The notes under the pieces are model-generated. The model did not search any database, had not been told where the DNA came from, and worked only from the letters and a program-made list of their open reading frames with translations. Shown here one piece after another: positions 27,476-36,143 of a stretch of 64,000 bases of DNA (the stretch's first letter is position 1; every line of letters begins with the position of its first letter). This DNA is from Synechococcus sp. CB0101 (lineage in GTDB: Bacteria > Cyanobacteriota > Cyanobacteriia > PCC-6307 > Cyanobiaceae), in NCBI RefSeq assembly GCF_000179235.2, contig NZ_CP039373.1:2015860-2079859 (forward strand). The letters run 5' to 3'. The position numbers were made by a program, and so were the translations under genes.

Positions 27476-28630
27476 ATTGCCACCTTCGTTCTGGGTGCTA
27501 ACGCTTACGGCGGCAGCAACAGCGCCATTGTTGATGAAGCAAAAGCTCTTACCGGCGCTACTGCCTTCGCGTACGACGTTCGCCTGAACTTCGACACCAG
27601 CTTCACTGGTAAGGATCTGCTGCGCACCACCCTTCGTGCCGGCAACTTCGGTGCCTCCCCTTGGAGCGGTGGTCCTGTCGGTGCGAACGGTGCTGATACC
27701 CGTCTGAACGCTCTGGAAGTTGCTTTCCAGGAAGGTGAAGTGCCTGGCGGTAACACCGTTGGCATCAACCGCCTCTTCTACCAGTTCCCCGTTGGTGACA
27801 AAGTCACCGTGACCTTCGGTGGTCGTGTTCGTCAGGACGACATGCTGGCCATGTGGCCCAGCGTGTACCCCGCTGACACCGTCCTTGACGTCTTCACCTA
27901 CGCCGGCGCTCCTGGCACCTACAGCCTGAACCTGGGTGCTGGTGCTGGTGTGTGGTATCAGGACAACGGTTGGAGCTTCAGCATCAACTACGTGTCCGCT
28001 AACGCTCAGGACGGCAACCCCAACGAAGGCGGTATCGGCACCGACGGTGCTGCTCAAACCTTCACCGCCCAGATTGGCTACGCCGGTAACAACTGGGGTG
28101 CTGCTGTTGCTTACAACTATGGCAACGGCGTGGGGCCTGCCATCGGTACTCCCGCTGCCGTGGGCCAAGGTCTCTTCGGGGGTTTCAGCAGCAACAACTC
28201 TGTTGGGGTGAGCGCCTACTGGCAGCCCTCTGAGAGCGGCTTCGTGCCTTCCATCAGCGCTGGCTGGGGCATCACCGGTTACTCCGGTGATGACGATGCC
28301 TTCGCTTTCGACGGCGCCACCTCCAACAGCTGGTACGTCGGCCTCCAGTGGGATGACGCCTTCATCAAGGGCAATGCCCTCGGTATGGCCGTGGGTCAGC
28401 CCACCTTCATCACCAACACTGGTCGTGACGGTGTCAACGCTCAAGACGGCAACTGGGCTTGGGAATGGTGGTACAAGTTCCAGGTCACCGACAACATCAG
28501 CGTGACCCCCGCCCTCTACTACCTGTCCAACCCCCTGGGTCAGCTCGGCTGGTACGAGAACGGCATGAAGAACAGCAGCGCCCCGCTCACCAACTTCGGT
28601 GGCATCATCAAGACCACCTTCAAGTTCTGA
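27032..28630 (+). CDS. Iron-uptake-type cyanobacterial porin with SLH domain (copy 1)
   Basis: A 532-residue outer-membrane protein. A signal peptide (residues 1-22, cleavage after APVAASA) leads into an S-layer homology domain (FSDVQPTDWAYQALSNLIER, GYPNGTYRGSRAMTRFEAA), which binds the cell wall. A coiled coil follows (about 90-140), then an OprB-type beta barrel ending in the aromatic TTFKF typical of outer-membrane proteins. These porins admit small solutes and inorganic ions. The frame opens at 26753 but ATG 27032 has a GAGG-containing ribosome binding site and the signal peptide. The first 147 or so residues are identical to the next gene; the barrels differ strongly. Confidence 0.93.
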   Translation: MKLFQKLLLAPAALGLMAPVAASAADLNIAGVSQYGSEEQVTSITQFSDVQPTDWAYQALSNLIERYGCVAGYPNGTYRGSRAMTRFEAAALLNACLDRITEVTDELKRLMKEFEKELAVLKGRVDGLEAKVAELEATQFSTTTKLKGIATFVLGANAYGGSNSAIVDEAKALTGATAFAYDVRLNFDTSFTGKDLLRTTLRAGNFGASPWSGGPVGANGADTRLNALEVAFQEGEVPGGNTVGINRLFYQFPVGDKVTVTFGGRVRQDDMLAMWPSVYPADTVLDVFTYAGAPGTYSLNLGAGAGVWYQDNGWSFSINYVSANAQDGNPNEGGIGTDGAAQTFTAQIGYAGNNWGAAVAYNYGNGVGPAIGTPAAVGQGLFGGFSSNNSVGVSAYWQPSESGFVPSISAGWGITGYSGDDDAFAFDGATSNSWYVGLQWDDAFIKGNALGMAVGQPTFITNTGRDGVNAQDGNWAWEWWYKFQVTDNISVTPALYYLSNPLGQLGWYENGMKNSSAPLTNFGGIIKTTFKF

Positions 28631-28706
28631 TCAGTTGATCTGAACACGAACTCGTTCCTCATACGTTTCGAGCTCGTTCCTCACACAGTCCTCATTCCTC
28701 GCGATC

Positions 28707-28733
28707 AGCCCTGGCTTCGGCCAGGGCTTTTTT
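28707..28733 (+). terminator. Rho-independent terminator after porin 1
   Basis: A perfect 9-bp stem AGCCCTGGC (28707-28715) with GCCAGGGCT (28720-28728) around a TTCG tetraloop, followed by six T. It separates the transcription of the two porins. Confidence 0.95.
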
Positions 28734-28859
28734 GTTGTTGATCGACCACTGAGGGCTGTATCGCAGCGCACATCTGATGGTGTTCTGCTCCGGTTTTTGC
28801 GTGCCATCGCGCCGGTAAGGTCTGCGCATTCCTGTGCTTTGGTTCGGGAATTCCCTCAA

Positions 28860-29317
28860 TTGGTGTGAGGACCATGAAACTGTTCCAGAAGCTTCTTCTG
28901 GCGCCTGCTGCCCTGGGCCTGATGGCTCCTGTGGCTGCATCCGCCGCTGATCTCAACATTGCTGGCGTCAGCCAGTACGGCTCTGAGGAGCAGGTGACTT
29001 CGATCACCCAGTTCTCCGACGTGCAGCCCACCGACTGGGCTTATCAGGCTCTGAGCAACCTGATCGAGCGCTACGGCTGTGTGGCTGGCTACCCCAACGG
29101 CACCTACCGCGGCAGCCGTGCGATGACCCGCTTTGAAGCGGCCGCCCTGTTGAACGCTTGCCTCGACCGGATCACCGAAGTGACCGACGAGCTGAAGCGC
29201 CTGATGAAAGAGTTCGAGAAGGAACTCGCCGTGCTCAAGGGCCGCGTGGATGGCCTGGAGGCCAAGGTTGCTGAGCTGGAAGCCACCCAGTTCTCCACCA
29301 CCACCAAGCTGAAGGGT
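28860..29317 (+). repeat. 458-bp perfect direct repeat, copy 2
   Basis: Identical to 27018-27475 at an offset of 1842 bases. It includes the last 14 bases before the start codon and the first 444 coding bases of the second porin. Zero synonymous differences over 444 coding bases next to strongly diverged barrels indicates recent gene conversion or duplication with domain swapping. Confidence 0.97.
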
Positions 29318-30478
29318 GAAGCCACCTTTGATCTGGGTGCCTATACCTATGGCGGTTCTGCCAAGAACGGCAACACCGGCCCCGGTCTCGATGGTGAAAA
29401 CCTGCTGAGCGCCATGGTGTTCAACTATGACGTTCGTCTGAGCTTCGACACCAGCTTCACCGGTAAGGACCTGCTGCGCACCCGCCTGCGCTCCGGTAAC
29501 TACGGCGAGTCCGCCTTTGATGGCGCTCAGTACCGCTCCACCAAGCTCGATAAGAGCTTTGAGTCTGGTGCTGGCCCCCAAGTTGTTGATGTTGATCGTC
29601 TTTACTACACCTTCCCGGTTGGTAACGAGCTGAAGGCCACCCTTGGCGCCTTGGTTCGTAACACCGAGATGCTGGCGATCACGCCTTCGGCCTACAAGTC
29701 GTACATCACAGACTTCCTCTACGGCACCTACGGCACCTCCGGTACCTACAACAAGGAAACCGGCTCTGGTGTGGGTCTGGTCTGGAAGCAGAAGGTGAAG
29801 AAGGGCAATCCCTATCTCGCCGCGGCTGTGAACTATGTGGCCAAGAACGCCTACAACGGTGCTCCTGAGGCCGGCGGCGTGATGACCGACAACTCGGCTG
29901 GTTCCTTCCTGGCTCAGATCGGTGGTGCTGGTAAGGGCTGGGCTCTCACCGGTGCTTACCGCTACGGCCAGTGCGGCACCAACATCCGCTCCGGTACGCA
30001 GTACACCTACGACAACTCCAAGGCCAAGTGTTCCGCGATCCAGGAAGCTGGTGGCGGCAGCGCTGCCACCAATAGCTTCGCGATCAACGGCTATTGGCAG
30101 CCCTCTGAGAGCGGCTGGGTGCCTTCCATCAGCGCCGGCTGGGGTATCACCACCTTCACTGGTGGTTACGACGTGGTCATCAATACCAAGAACGCTCAGT
30201 CCTGGATGGTGGGTCTGCAGTGGGATGACGTCTTCATCGACGGCAACTCCGCTGGTATGGGTGTGGGCCAGTCGCCCTTCACCACCTCCACCTTTGACGG
30301 CAGCACCCCCTACGACGGCAACTACGCCTGGGAGTGGTGGTACAAGTTCCAGGTGTCCGACAACATCAGCGTGACGCCTGCTCTGATCTACCTGAGCCGT
30401 CCCGCTGGTCAGAACACCCCTCAAGGCGAAACCTTCAACGCCTTTGGCGGCCTGATTCAAGTGGGCTTCAAGTTCTGA
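28874..30478 (+). CDS. Iron-uptake-type cyanobacterial porin with SLH domain (copy 2)
   Basis: A 534-residue paralogue of the preceding porin. Signal peptide, SLH domain and coiled coil are identical to copy 1. The barrel differs: it contains TFDLGAYTYGGS, a Cys pair absent from copy 1 (YGQCGTNIRSG and KAKCSAIQEAG), and ends in GLIQVGFKF. Short blocks late in the barrel are again close to copy 1 (GYWQPSESGWVPSISAGWG). Different barrels on the same anchor suggest different substrate preference. It has its own intergenic region and terminator. Confidence 0.93.
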   Translation: MKLFQKLLLAPAALGLMAPVAASAADLNIAGVSQYGSEEQVTSITQFSDVQPTDWAYQALSNLIERYGCVAGYPNGTYRGSRAMTRFEAAALLNACLDRITEVTDELKRLMKEFEKELAVLKGRVDGLEAKVAELEATQFSTTTKLKGEATFDLGAYTYGGSAKNGNTGPGLDGENLLSAMVFNYDVRLSFDTSFTGKDLLRTRLRSGNYGESAFDGAQYRSTKLDKSFESGAGPQVVDVDRLYYTFPVGNELKATLGALVRNTEMLAITPSAYKSYITDFLYGTYGTSGTYNKETGSGVGLVWKQKVKKGNPYLAAAVNYVAKNAYNGAPEAGGVMTDNSAGSFLAQIGGAGKGWALTGAYRYGQCGTNIRSGTQYTYDNSKAKCSAIQEAGGGSAATNSFAINGYWQPSESGWVPSISAGWGITTFTGGYDVVINTKNAQSWMVGLQWDDVFIDGNSAGMGVGQSPFTTSTFDGSTPYDGNYAWEWWYKFQVSDNISVTPALIYLSRPAGQNTPQGETFNAFGGLIQVGFKF

Positions 30479-30529
30479 TCGTCTGATCAGCACACTCCTC
30501 ACGCGCTCCTCGCGCTCACTCACACACCA

Positions 30530-30567
30530 AAAGCCTCGGCCTCCCGCATCAGCGGGGGCTTTTTTTG
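30530..30567 (+). terminator. Rho-independent terminator after porin 2
   Basis: AAAGCC pairs with GGCTTT outside a 7-bp inner stem CTCCCGC (30541-30547)/GCGGGGG (30552-30558) with an ATCA loop, followed by a run of eight T. It lies about 60 bases after the porin stop. Confidence 0.88.
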
Positions 30568-30609
30568 TGGCTGTCGATGGCCTGACGGCCTAGAGCGCGA
30601 GGATGGCGG

Positions 30610-31314
30610 TTGCCTTTGCGTGCCCTTGCCCAGGCCTTCCTCCACTCGCGACCCTACCAGGTGCTTGGCGTGGCCGCCACCGCCACGGCGGCGGAGATCA
30701 AGGCCGCTTATCGCGCCCTGGTGAAGCAGCATCACCCCGATGCTGGCGGCGATGAGCACCGGATCCTCGAGCTCAATGCCGCCTGGGAGGTGCTCGGTGA
30801 TGCCGAGCGCCGCGCCGATCACGACCGCACCCACGCCCCCGTTGCGGCGGGTTCAGCCCGCTCCGCGGCTGCTGGCCGTGCCGCTCGCCGCGCCACCGCC
30901 CAGGCCGCCCGCGGCGACGCCGAGCTTCTGGCCTGGCTTCAGCAGGTGTATGCCCCGATCGATCGCCTGCTGGCTCAGGTGATCAACCCTTTCGCGGCGC
31001 AGCTGCGCGCCCTTTCCGCTGATCCCTACGACGATCAGCTGATGGAGGCCTTCTGCACCTTCCTGGAGCAGAGCCAGGCCCGCATGCAAAAAGTGGAAAC
31101 CCTCTACCGCTCGATGGCTGCACCCGCCTCAGCGCAGGGCTTCAGCCTCAGCGTGTACCACTGCCTCTCTCAGGTGCAGGACGCGCTCACCGAGCTCGAG
31201 CGCTACACCATGGGCTATGTGGACAGCTACCTCCGCGACGGGCGCGAGATGCTGCGGGAAGCGAAACAGCGCCGCAGCCGCCTGCAGGAGGAGCGGCGCC
31301 GGCTTGAGATCTGA
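30610..31314 (+). CDS. J-domain (DnaJ-type) protein
   Basis: A 234-residue co-chaperone-like protein. The J domain (about residues 14-70) has YQVLGVAATATAAEIKAAYR and the invariant HPD in KQHHPDAGGDE, needed to stimulate DnaK ATPase. There is no Gly/Phe region or zinc finger, so this is a class III J protein. The Ala-rich linker leads to a C-terminal helical domain (about 95-230) with heavy Arg/Glu content near the end (LREAKQRRSRLQEERRR). Start is TTG 30610; no in-frame ATG lies before the domain. The specific client is unknown. It is convergent with ndhO. Confidence 0.88.
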   Translation: MPLRALAQAFLHSRPYQVLGVAATATAAEIKAAYRALVKQHHPDAGGDEHRILELNAAWEVLGDAERRADHDRTHAPVAAGSARSAAAGRAARRATAQAARGDAELLAWLQQVYAPIDRLLAQVINPFAAQLRALSADPYDDQLMEAFCTFLEQSQARMQKVETLYRSMAAPASAQGFSLSVYHCLSQVQDALTELERYTMGYVDSYLRDGREMLREAKQRRSRLQEERRRLEI

Positions 31315-31317
31315 CGT

Positions 31318-31563
31318 TTAAAACTCCACCAGCTGATCAGCCCGCAGCCATACATCGGGCACGGGGCGGCGGAAGCGCAGCTGGGCGTAGTCGCCTTTGA
31401 GTGCGAGCACTTCGGCGGGCCCCTCAAAGATGTAGTCGGGGGCCACGGTGTCGCTGGCCTGGGCTTCGAGGCTGTTGGCGTAGGTGCTGCGATTCACCTT
31501 CACCAGGCTGCCTTTCTTGATCGCGCTCTTGGCGGCGGGTTGGGCGGCGGGCGTTTCAGCCAT
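31318..31563 (-). CDS. ndhO: NAD(P)H-quinone oxidoreductase subunit O
   Basis: An 81-residue peripheral subunit of the thylakoid NDH-1 complex, which carries out cyclic electron flow and respiration. Matching landmarks are KKGSLVKVNRSTYANSLEA, ASDTVAPDYIFEGPAEVL, LKGDYAQLRF and the C-terminal VWLRADQL, all in the family order. The N-terminal 16 residues are an Ala/Pro-rich extension. A CRR7-like NDH-1-related gene lies at 45.4 kb. Start ATG 31563. Confidence 0.93.
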   Translation of the reverse strand: MAETPAAQPAAKSAIKKGSLVKVNRSTYANSLEAQASDTVAPDYIFEGPAEVLALKGDYAQLRFRRPVPDVWLRADQLVEF

Positions 31564-31617
31564 GGCGCTGGGGCTCTCGTGCAGGCAGGCTAGAGCCCGC
31601 TCCCCGCACCTGGTTTC

Positions 31618-32847
31618 GTGCCCCCCAGCCTGGCTCTGCTGCTGGTGCTCTTCGGTGGCCTGCTGCTGCTGGCGTTATTCCTCGACGACATCGCCTCCCA
31701 GATCCGCCTGCCGGGAATCCTGTTGGTGTTGGTGCTCGGTCTGTTGATCGACAACAACATCGATGCCGGGCCCGGCCAGCCGTCGGCACTGCTCAACCTC
31801 GCCCAAGCCGACCAACTGGCGCAGGTGGCGCTGGTGTTGGTGCTCTTTTTTGGTGGTTTGGCGGCCAATTGGCAGCAGATGCGCCAGGTGCTGGTGCCCT
31901 CGCTGCGGCTCGCCACCCTCGGCTCGCTGCTCACCGCCGGCGCCCTGGCCCTGCTGGTGTGCGGCGTGCAGTCGCTGCCGATCCGGCACCACGATCTAGG
32001 GGTGCCGGGTGCTTTGTTCATCGGCGCGATGTTCTGCAGCACCGACGCCTCTGCGGTGCTGAGCCTGCTCAAGCCCCTGCGGAAGCGCCTTCCGCAGCGT
32101 CTGCTGGATCTGCTCGAGTGCGAATCCGGCTTCAACGACCCGATCGCCGTGGTGCTGGCGGGCCTGGCCATCGCTCTGCCCCACAGCCGCGATACCGCCA
32201 TCGCGCCGCTGCTGGTGGAGGTGGTGCGGCAATTCCTGCTGGGTGCCTTTCTGGGTTTTCTGGGTGGCAAGGCGACCGAGCTGCTGCTGGGCCGCCGCAA
32301 GTTTCCCCTCAACCTCAGCCAGGTCACCGTGATGGCCCTGGCGGCCCTGATGCTCGTGGCCGGCGGCAGCAGCCTGCTGGGGGCGAGCCCGCTGCTGGCG
32401 GCCTACGTGATGGGGCTGGTGCTCGGCAACAGCGAGGAGGTGGATCAGGAGCAACTCGAGTCCAGCCAGGCTGGTTTCGCCAAGCTGGCGGAGTTGATGT
32501 TGTTCCTCTGTCTGGGCCTGGTGGTGCACCCCACGGATGTGGTGGATCTGTTGCCCACGGCGCTATTGCTGCTTGTTGTGTTGCTGGTGGTGCGCTGGCT
32601 GGTGGTCACGTTGCTGCTGTTGCGCTCCGGTTTCAGTCGTGCCGATTGCAGCTTCACAGCTCTCGCGGGCTTGCGAGGGGCGGTGCCGGTGGCCATTGCG
32701 CTGCAGGCGGCCGCTTCGGATGCGCGCTGGGGTGATGCGATGCCGGCCTTCGCCCTGGCCGTGGTGTTGTTGGGTCTGGTGCTGCAAGGGGCGCTGCTTT
32801 CACCAGTGGCGCGGCGCCTCGGCCTGGTGGGCAGCGCCCATCCCTAG
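31618..32847 (+). CDS. CPA-family cation:proton antiporter
   Basis: A 409-residue membrane antiporter with about twelve helices, expected to exchange Na+ or K+ for protons. Diagnostic CPA1/NhaP2-like motifs are present: FCSTDASAVLSLLK and the ion-site ESGFNDPIAVVLAGLA with its Asp; later ALAGLRGAVPVAIALQA matches the conserved glycine-rich helix. It has no C-terminal RCK/TrkA domain. GTG 31618 is the start that includes the complete first helix. The gene is divergent from ndhO. Confidence 0.92.
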   Translation: MPPSLALLLVLFGGLLLLALFLDDIASQIRLPGILLVLVLGLLIDNNIDAGPGQPSALLNLAQADQLAQVALVLVLFFGGLAANWQQMRQVLVPSLRLATLGSLLTAGALALLVCGVQSLPIRHHDLGVPGALFIGAMFCSTDASAVLSLLKPLRKRLPQRLLDLLECESGFNDPIAVVLAGLAIALPHSRDTAIAPLLVEVVRQFLLGAFLGFLGGKATELLLGRRKFPLNLSQVTVMALAALMLVAGGSSLLGASPLLAAYVMGLVLGNSEEVDQEQLESSQAGFAKLAELMLFLCLGLVVHPTDVVDLLPTALLLLVVLLVVRWLVVTLLLLRSGFSRADCSFTALAGLRGAVPVAIALQAAASDARWGDAMPAFALAVVLLGLVLQGALLSPVARRLGLVGSAHP

Positions 32848-32875
32848 CGTTGGCCGGTGAGCTGATGCTGAGCGC

Positions 32876-33805
32876 GTGCGGATTCTGTTGGTGGGTTGCA
32901 GCGGCTTTGTGGGCCGTGCCCTGGTGCCCCAGTTGTTGGAGGCGGGCCACAGCCTCACCCTGGTGAGTCGCGCCGCAGCGCCCTTGCCAGCTGTGCAGCA
33001 CCCTCAGCTGCAGCGCTTGCAGGCCGATCCCTCCAACCCCGCCAGCTGGCAGCGCCCCGAGCTGCAGCAGGCTCTGGCGAACGCCGAAGCGGTGGTGAAC
33101 CTGGCCGGTGAGCCGATCGCTGAGAAACGCTGGACCCCCCAGCACCTGCAGCTGCTCCACAACAGCCGGATCGACACCACCCGCGCCCTGGTGGCTGCCA
33201 TCGCGGCGCTTCCGGAGCAGCAGCGCCCAGGCGTGCTGGTGAATGGCTCGGCCATCGGTTACTACGGCACCAGCACCAGCCAGGAGTTTTCTGAAACCAG
33301 CCCCGCCGGCTCCGATGTGCTGGGCCGGCTCTGTGTGGCCTGGGAGCAGGAAGCTCGTGCCGCGGAGCCCCTGTGCCGTGTGGTGATCCTGCGCATCGGC
33401 ATCGTGCTGGGCGGCGATGGCGGCGCGCTGGGCAAGATGCTGCCGGTGTTCCGTATGGGTTTCGGCGGACCGATCGGCGATGGTCAGCAGTGGATGAGCT
33501 GGATCTCCCGCCCGGATCTTTGCCAGCTGATCAGCACTGCCCTGGTGGATGGCACCTACAGCGGTGTGTACAACGCCGTCGCACCACAGCCTTGCAGCAT
33601 GGCGAGCTTCGCGGCGGCCTTGGGGCGCTGCTTGGGGCGCCCCAGCCTGTTGCCGGTGCCTGGCCCCCTGCTGCAGCTGCTGCTGGGCGATGGCGCCAAG
33701 GTGGTGCTGGAAGGTCAGAAGGTGCTCCCCAGGCGACTGCAGGAGCAGGGCTTCCCCTTCGCCTACAGCGACCTCAGCGCTGCACTCGCCGCTGCCACCA
33801 GTTGA
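32876..33805 (+). CDS. TIGR01777-type (YfcH/SulA-like) NAD(P)-dependent epimerase protein
   Basis: A 309-residue extended short-chain dehydrogenase-like protein. The Rossmann motif is LLVGCSGFVGRALV at the N-terminus. NLAGEPIAEKRW and GYYGTSTSQEFSE are characteristic of the TIGR01777 subfamily, whose substrate is unknown. The C-terminal DUF1731-like segment includes GRPSLLPVPGPLLQLLLG and GQKVLPRRLQEQGF. GTG 32876 precedes the Rossmann fold directly. The 3' end overlaps the convergent small membrane protein by 32 bases. Confidence 0.88.
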   Translation: MRILLVGCSGFVGRALVPQLLEAGHSLTLVSRAAAPLPAVQHPQLQRLQADPSNPASWQRPELQQALANAEAVVNLAGEPIAEKRWTPQHLQLLHNSRIDTTRALVAAIAALPEQQRPGVLVNGSAIGYYGTSTSQEFSETSPAGSDVLGRLCVAWEQEARAAEPLCRVVILRIGIVLGGDGGALGKMLPVFRMGFGGPIGDGQQWMSWISRPDLCQLISTALVDGTYSGVYNAVAPQPCSMASFAAALGRCLGRPSLLPVPGPLLQLLLGDGAKVVLEGQKVLPRRLQEQGFPFAYSDLSAALAAATS

Positions 33806-34055
33806 GGGCCCAGCCCAGCACACCGCTCAAGATGGCTGCGCCCATCAGCAGGCCGATCGCCGGGGTGAACAGCGGCTCCCATAGCCGCTGAAACCAATCC
33901 AGGGGTGTTTCGATGCCGCGGCTGTGGCAGAGCACGGCCACGCCAAACCAAATCGCGCCGGCGATCACCACAAACACATCCACCACCAGCAGGGTGTCGA
34001 TCCAGCCCTTGAGGCGCTGGCCGAGGGGGATGCTGCTGGCGGTGGGTTCAGCCAT
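33774..34055 (-). CDS. Small two-helix membrane protein of unknown function
   Basis: A 93-residue protein with two membrane helices (LLVVDVFVVIAGAIWFGVAVL and PAIGLLMGAAILSGVLGWAL) joined by a polar loop with two aromatic residues (LDWFQRLWEP), and a basic C-terminus. I do not recognise a named family. It overlaps the upstream lipid-A-disaccharide-synthase-like gene by 8 bases, so it is the last gene of that operon. Confidence 0.72.
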   Translation of the reverse strand: MAEPTASSIPLGQRLKGWIDTLLVVDVFVVIAGAIWFGVAVLCHSRGIETPLDWFQRLWEPLFTPAIGLLMGAAILSGVLGWALNWWQRRVQR

Positions 34056-35265
34056 CCAGGCGGGTGTTTAGATCAGCGGCCATCCTGGCGGCCCCACCAC
34101 CGCTGCCGATGCGTTCACGGCCGAGTTGTTGCAGCCCGCTGCGCCAGGCGGAATCGTGGAGCAGTCGCTCCAGCAGCTGCTCCAGCAGATCGGCCGTGCC
34201 ATCCAGCTGGGCATCGCTGCCCGGTTCGCCGCCGGCGCAGAACAGGCCTGGCCCCAGTAGCCGGCGCTGGGCCTCGGCGAAATTCGCCGTGAATTGGGGG
34301 CCTTCGCCCACCAGCTGCAGCACCGGTTTGCCCAACCCCACGCATTGCTCGGCGGCCGTGCCGGTCATCGAGAGCAGCAGGTCGCATTGCTGAACCACTG
34401 CCGCAAAGCGTCCCCACTCCAGCTGCAACAGCAGCGGGCCCCGCTGCAGGCAGCAGCGCTCATCGCCTTCCAGTTGCAGCTTCCAGCCCAGCCGGCTTGC
34501 CAGCGGCGCCACCTCCTGCGGCGTGAGCTTGCCCACCAGGGCGGCATGCAGCCCCAGGCGCTCGGCCGGCCGGAGGGCTTCCGGCAACCGCTCCAGCACC
34601 CGCAGCATGAGCTCAAGGTTGTGCAGGGCTTCCGGTAGGCGGCTGCCGGGCAGCAGCCCGAGTCGCTGCTGGGGTGCACCCTGCAGCGGTTCGCTGGGGG
34701 TAAGGGCCCCATCGAAAAAGGGATTGCCCAGAAAGTGCACGGGCCGATGCAGCTGGCCGGTGAGATCAGCGGCGGTGAGCGCATCGCGGCTGTAGATGGC
34801 CTGGGTGCGGCGTTGGCGCAGCAGGCGGGCGCAGGGCCAGGGCAGCCGCAGCTTGCCTTCGTAGTGGCTGGAGTAGGCCACCAGGTAGGTGGCGCTCGGT
34901 CGGCCGCTCAGCCAGGCCGCCACGAGCGGGATCACATCCCCCACCACCACGATCAGCTGGTAGCGGCGGGAAATGCGCAGCAACAGCAGCAGCCGGCTCA
35001 GCAGATAGAGGATCTGCCCCTGCACCACTTCCGTGATGCGGCCCAGCAGGCTCGTGTAGCCCAGCCCCCCGGTGCTGTATTCGCGGGTGCGCCCGCGCAC
35101 AGGGATGGCGGCCTGGCTGTAGGCGCGGCCATGACCCACCAGCGGCAGGGCTTCCACGGCTAGACCCCGCTGCTGCAGAGCCTGGCCGATCAGGGCGCCG
35201 CTGAGGTCTTCGCCGTGGCCATTGCTCAGCAGCAGGATCGGCCGGCGATCGCGGCTGGGGCTCAA
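34048..35265 (-). CDS. Lipid-A-disaccharide synthase-related protein
   Basis: About 405 residues of a GT-B glycosyltransferase related to LpxB. The N-terminal fold starts with ILLLSNGHGEDLSGALIGQAL and VVGDVIPLVAAWLSG; the C-terminal half has GLLPGSRLPEALHN and LSMTGTAAEQCVGLGKPVLQL, the LpxB-like sugar-nucleotide site. This subfamily (TIGR03492) is found in cyanobacteria and plants, and its product is uncertain. Two TTG starts are available: 35304, which would overlap the upstream TPR gene by 43 bases, and 35265, which overlaps its stop as TTGA. The latter is preferred. It is the middle gene of a three-gene operon. Confidence 0.87.
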   Translation of the reverse strand: MSPSRDRRPILLLSNGHGEDLSGALIGQALQQRGLAVEALPLVGHGRAYSQAAIPVRGRTREYSTGGLGYTSLLGRITEVVQGQILYLLSRLLLLLRISRRYQLIVVVGDVIPLVAAWLSGRPSATYLVAYSSHYEGKLRLPWPCARLLRQRRTQAIYSRDALTAADLTGQLHRPVHFLGNPFFDGALTPSEPLQGAPQQRLGLLPGSRLPEALHNLELMLRVLERLPEALRPAERLGLHAALVGKLTPQEVAPLASRLGWKLQLEGDERCCLQRGPLLLQLEWGRFAAVVQQCDLLLSMTGTAAEQCVGLGKPVLQLVGEGPQFTANFAEAQRRLLGPGLFCAGGEPGSDAQLDGTADLLEQLLERLLHDSAWRSGLQQLGRERIGSGGGAARMAADLNTRLDG

Positions 35266-35690
35266 CCCTTCAGCCAAGCCTGCACCTTCTGGAGTGCATC
35301 CCAATCGGGGCGGCGGGCCAAGCCATCGGCGATCGAGCCATCCAGCTCTTCGGCCAGTTCAGGGGCCATCACGCGCACCCGCTGCACCCATTCGATGTGC
35401 TCGCGCACGCCCTTGGCGTTGGTTTCCAGCATCGCCAGGCTGAGGTTGATGCGGGCCTGGGGGTCCTGGGGGTTGAGCTTCACGGCGTTGCGGGCCGAGC
35501 GCAGGGCCGCCTGTGGCTGATTGTCGAGCAGCTGCAGCCAGGCCAGGCAAGTCCAGCCTGCCGAGAGCCGCGGCTCCTGCTGGGTAATGGTGAGGAAGCT
35601 GTCGATCACCTCCGGCAGCGGAGCACCCTCCTGGTAGCTCTGCAGGGCCTGCTCAAACAGTGAGGGGGCTTCGGCAACGGCGTCGGTCAT
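35262..35690 (-). CDS. TPR-repeat protein
   Basis: A 142-residue all-helical protein with at least two TPR-like units (LSAGWTCLAWLQLLDNQPQAA and RSARNAVKLNPQDPQARINL). Conserved small/large residue positions fit a TPR fold. It ends with WDALQKVQAWLKG. No catalytic motif is seen, so a scaffold or adaptor role is likely. It starts the operon leading to the LpxB-like and small membrane genes, with a 4-base overlap. Confidence 0.78.
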   Translation of the reverse strand: MTDAVAEAPSLFEQALQSYQEGAPLPEVIDSFLTITQQEPRLSAGWTCLAWLQLLDNQPQAALRSARNAVKLNPQDPQARINLSLAMLETNAKGVREHIEWVQRVRVMAPELAEELDGSIADGLARRPDWDALQKVQAWLKG

Positions 35691-35717
35691 GGATTGGCAG
35701 CAGGCCTGGTCGTGCCC

Positions 35718-36143
35718 TCAGATTCGCACCCGGGCGGCCAGAGCCTCGGCCAATTCGCTCAGATCCCGCAAGGCGATTGGGAGGGCCGCATGCACCCGGC
35801 TCGGATCGATCGCTTCGTAGTCGTGCACCAGCCGGTTGCGTAGCCCGGCGGCGGGGATAAGCCGTTGAGCCAGATCCATTGCGATCAATCCGTGCTGGCC
35901 AGCGAGTTGGAACGTGTCGGCGTAGGTCTGCGGTTTGCTGTTGGACTCCTGCACCAGGATGTGTTCGAGCAGATCGCTCGCTGCTTCCACGCTGAGGTGC
36001 AGCAGTCGCTCCACCAGCAACTGCTGACGGCGATCCTGCAAATAAGCCGCCAGCGGGGTGCTGCGTTCTTCATGCAGGAGCGTGAGGAGTTCCTGGAGAT
36101 GACTGAGCTTGCGCTGCACCACCGCCTGCTCGAGGGGACTCAT
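35718..36143 (-). CDS. hepT: HepT-like toxin of a HepT/MntA pair
   Basis: A 141-residue helical protein of the DUF86/HepT family (HEPN fold). The active RX4HXY motif is intact as RNRLVHDY (Arg102, His107, Tyr109). In characterised pairs the toxin is an RNase that is silenced when MntA adenylylates this Tyr. Its ATG 36143 overlaps the mntA stop as ATGA, the standard arrangement with antitoxin first. The frame is open to 36203 but the short start is clearly coupled. Function here is inferred from motifs. Confidence 0.9.
   Translation of the reverse strand: MSPLEQAVVQRKLSHLQELLTLLHEERSTPLAAYLQDRRQQLLVERLLHLSVEAASDLLEHILVQESNSKPQTYADTFQLAGQHGLIAMDLAQRLIPAAGLRNRLVHDYEAIDPSRVHAALPIALRDLSELAEALAARVRI

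Noticed and set aside
26897-30523. Two long minus-strand open frames (515 and 555 codons) opposite the porins
   Set aside because: They mirror the porin codon pattern, share the repeat, and have no start signals or domains; the plus-strand porins are certain.
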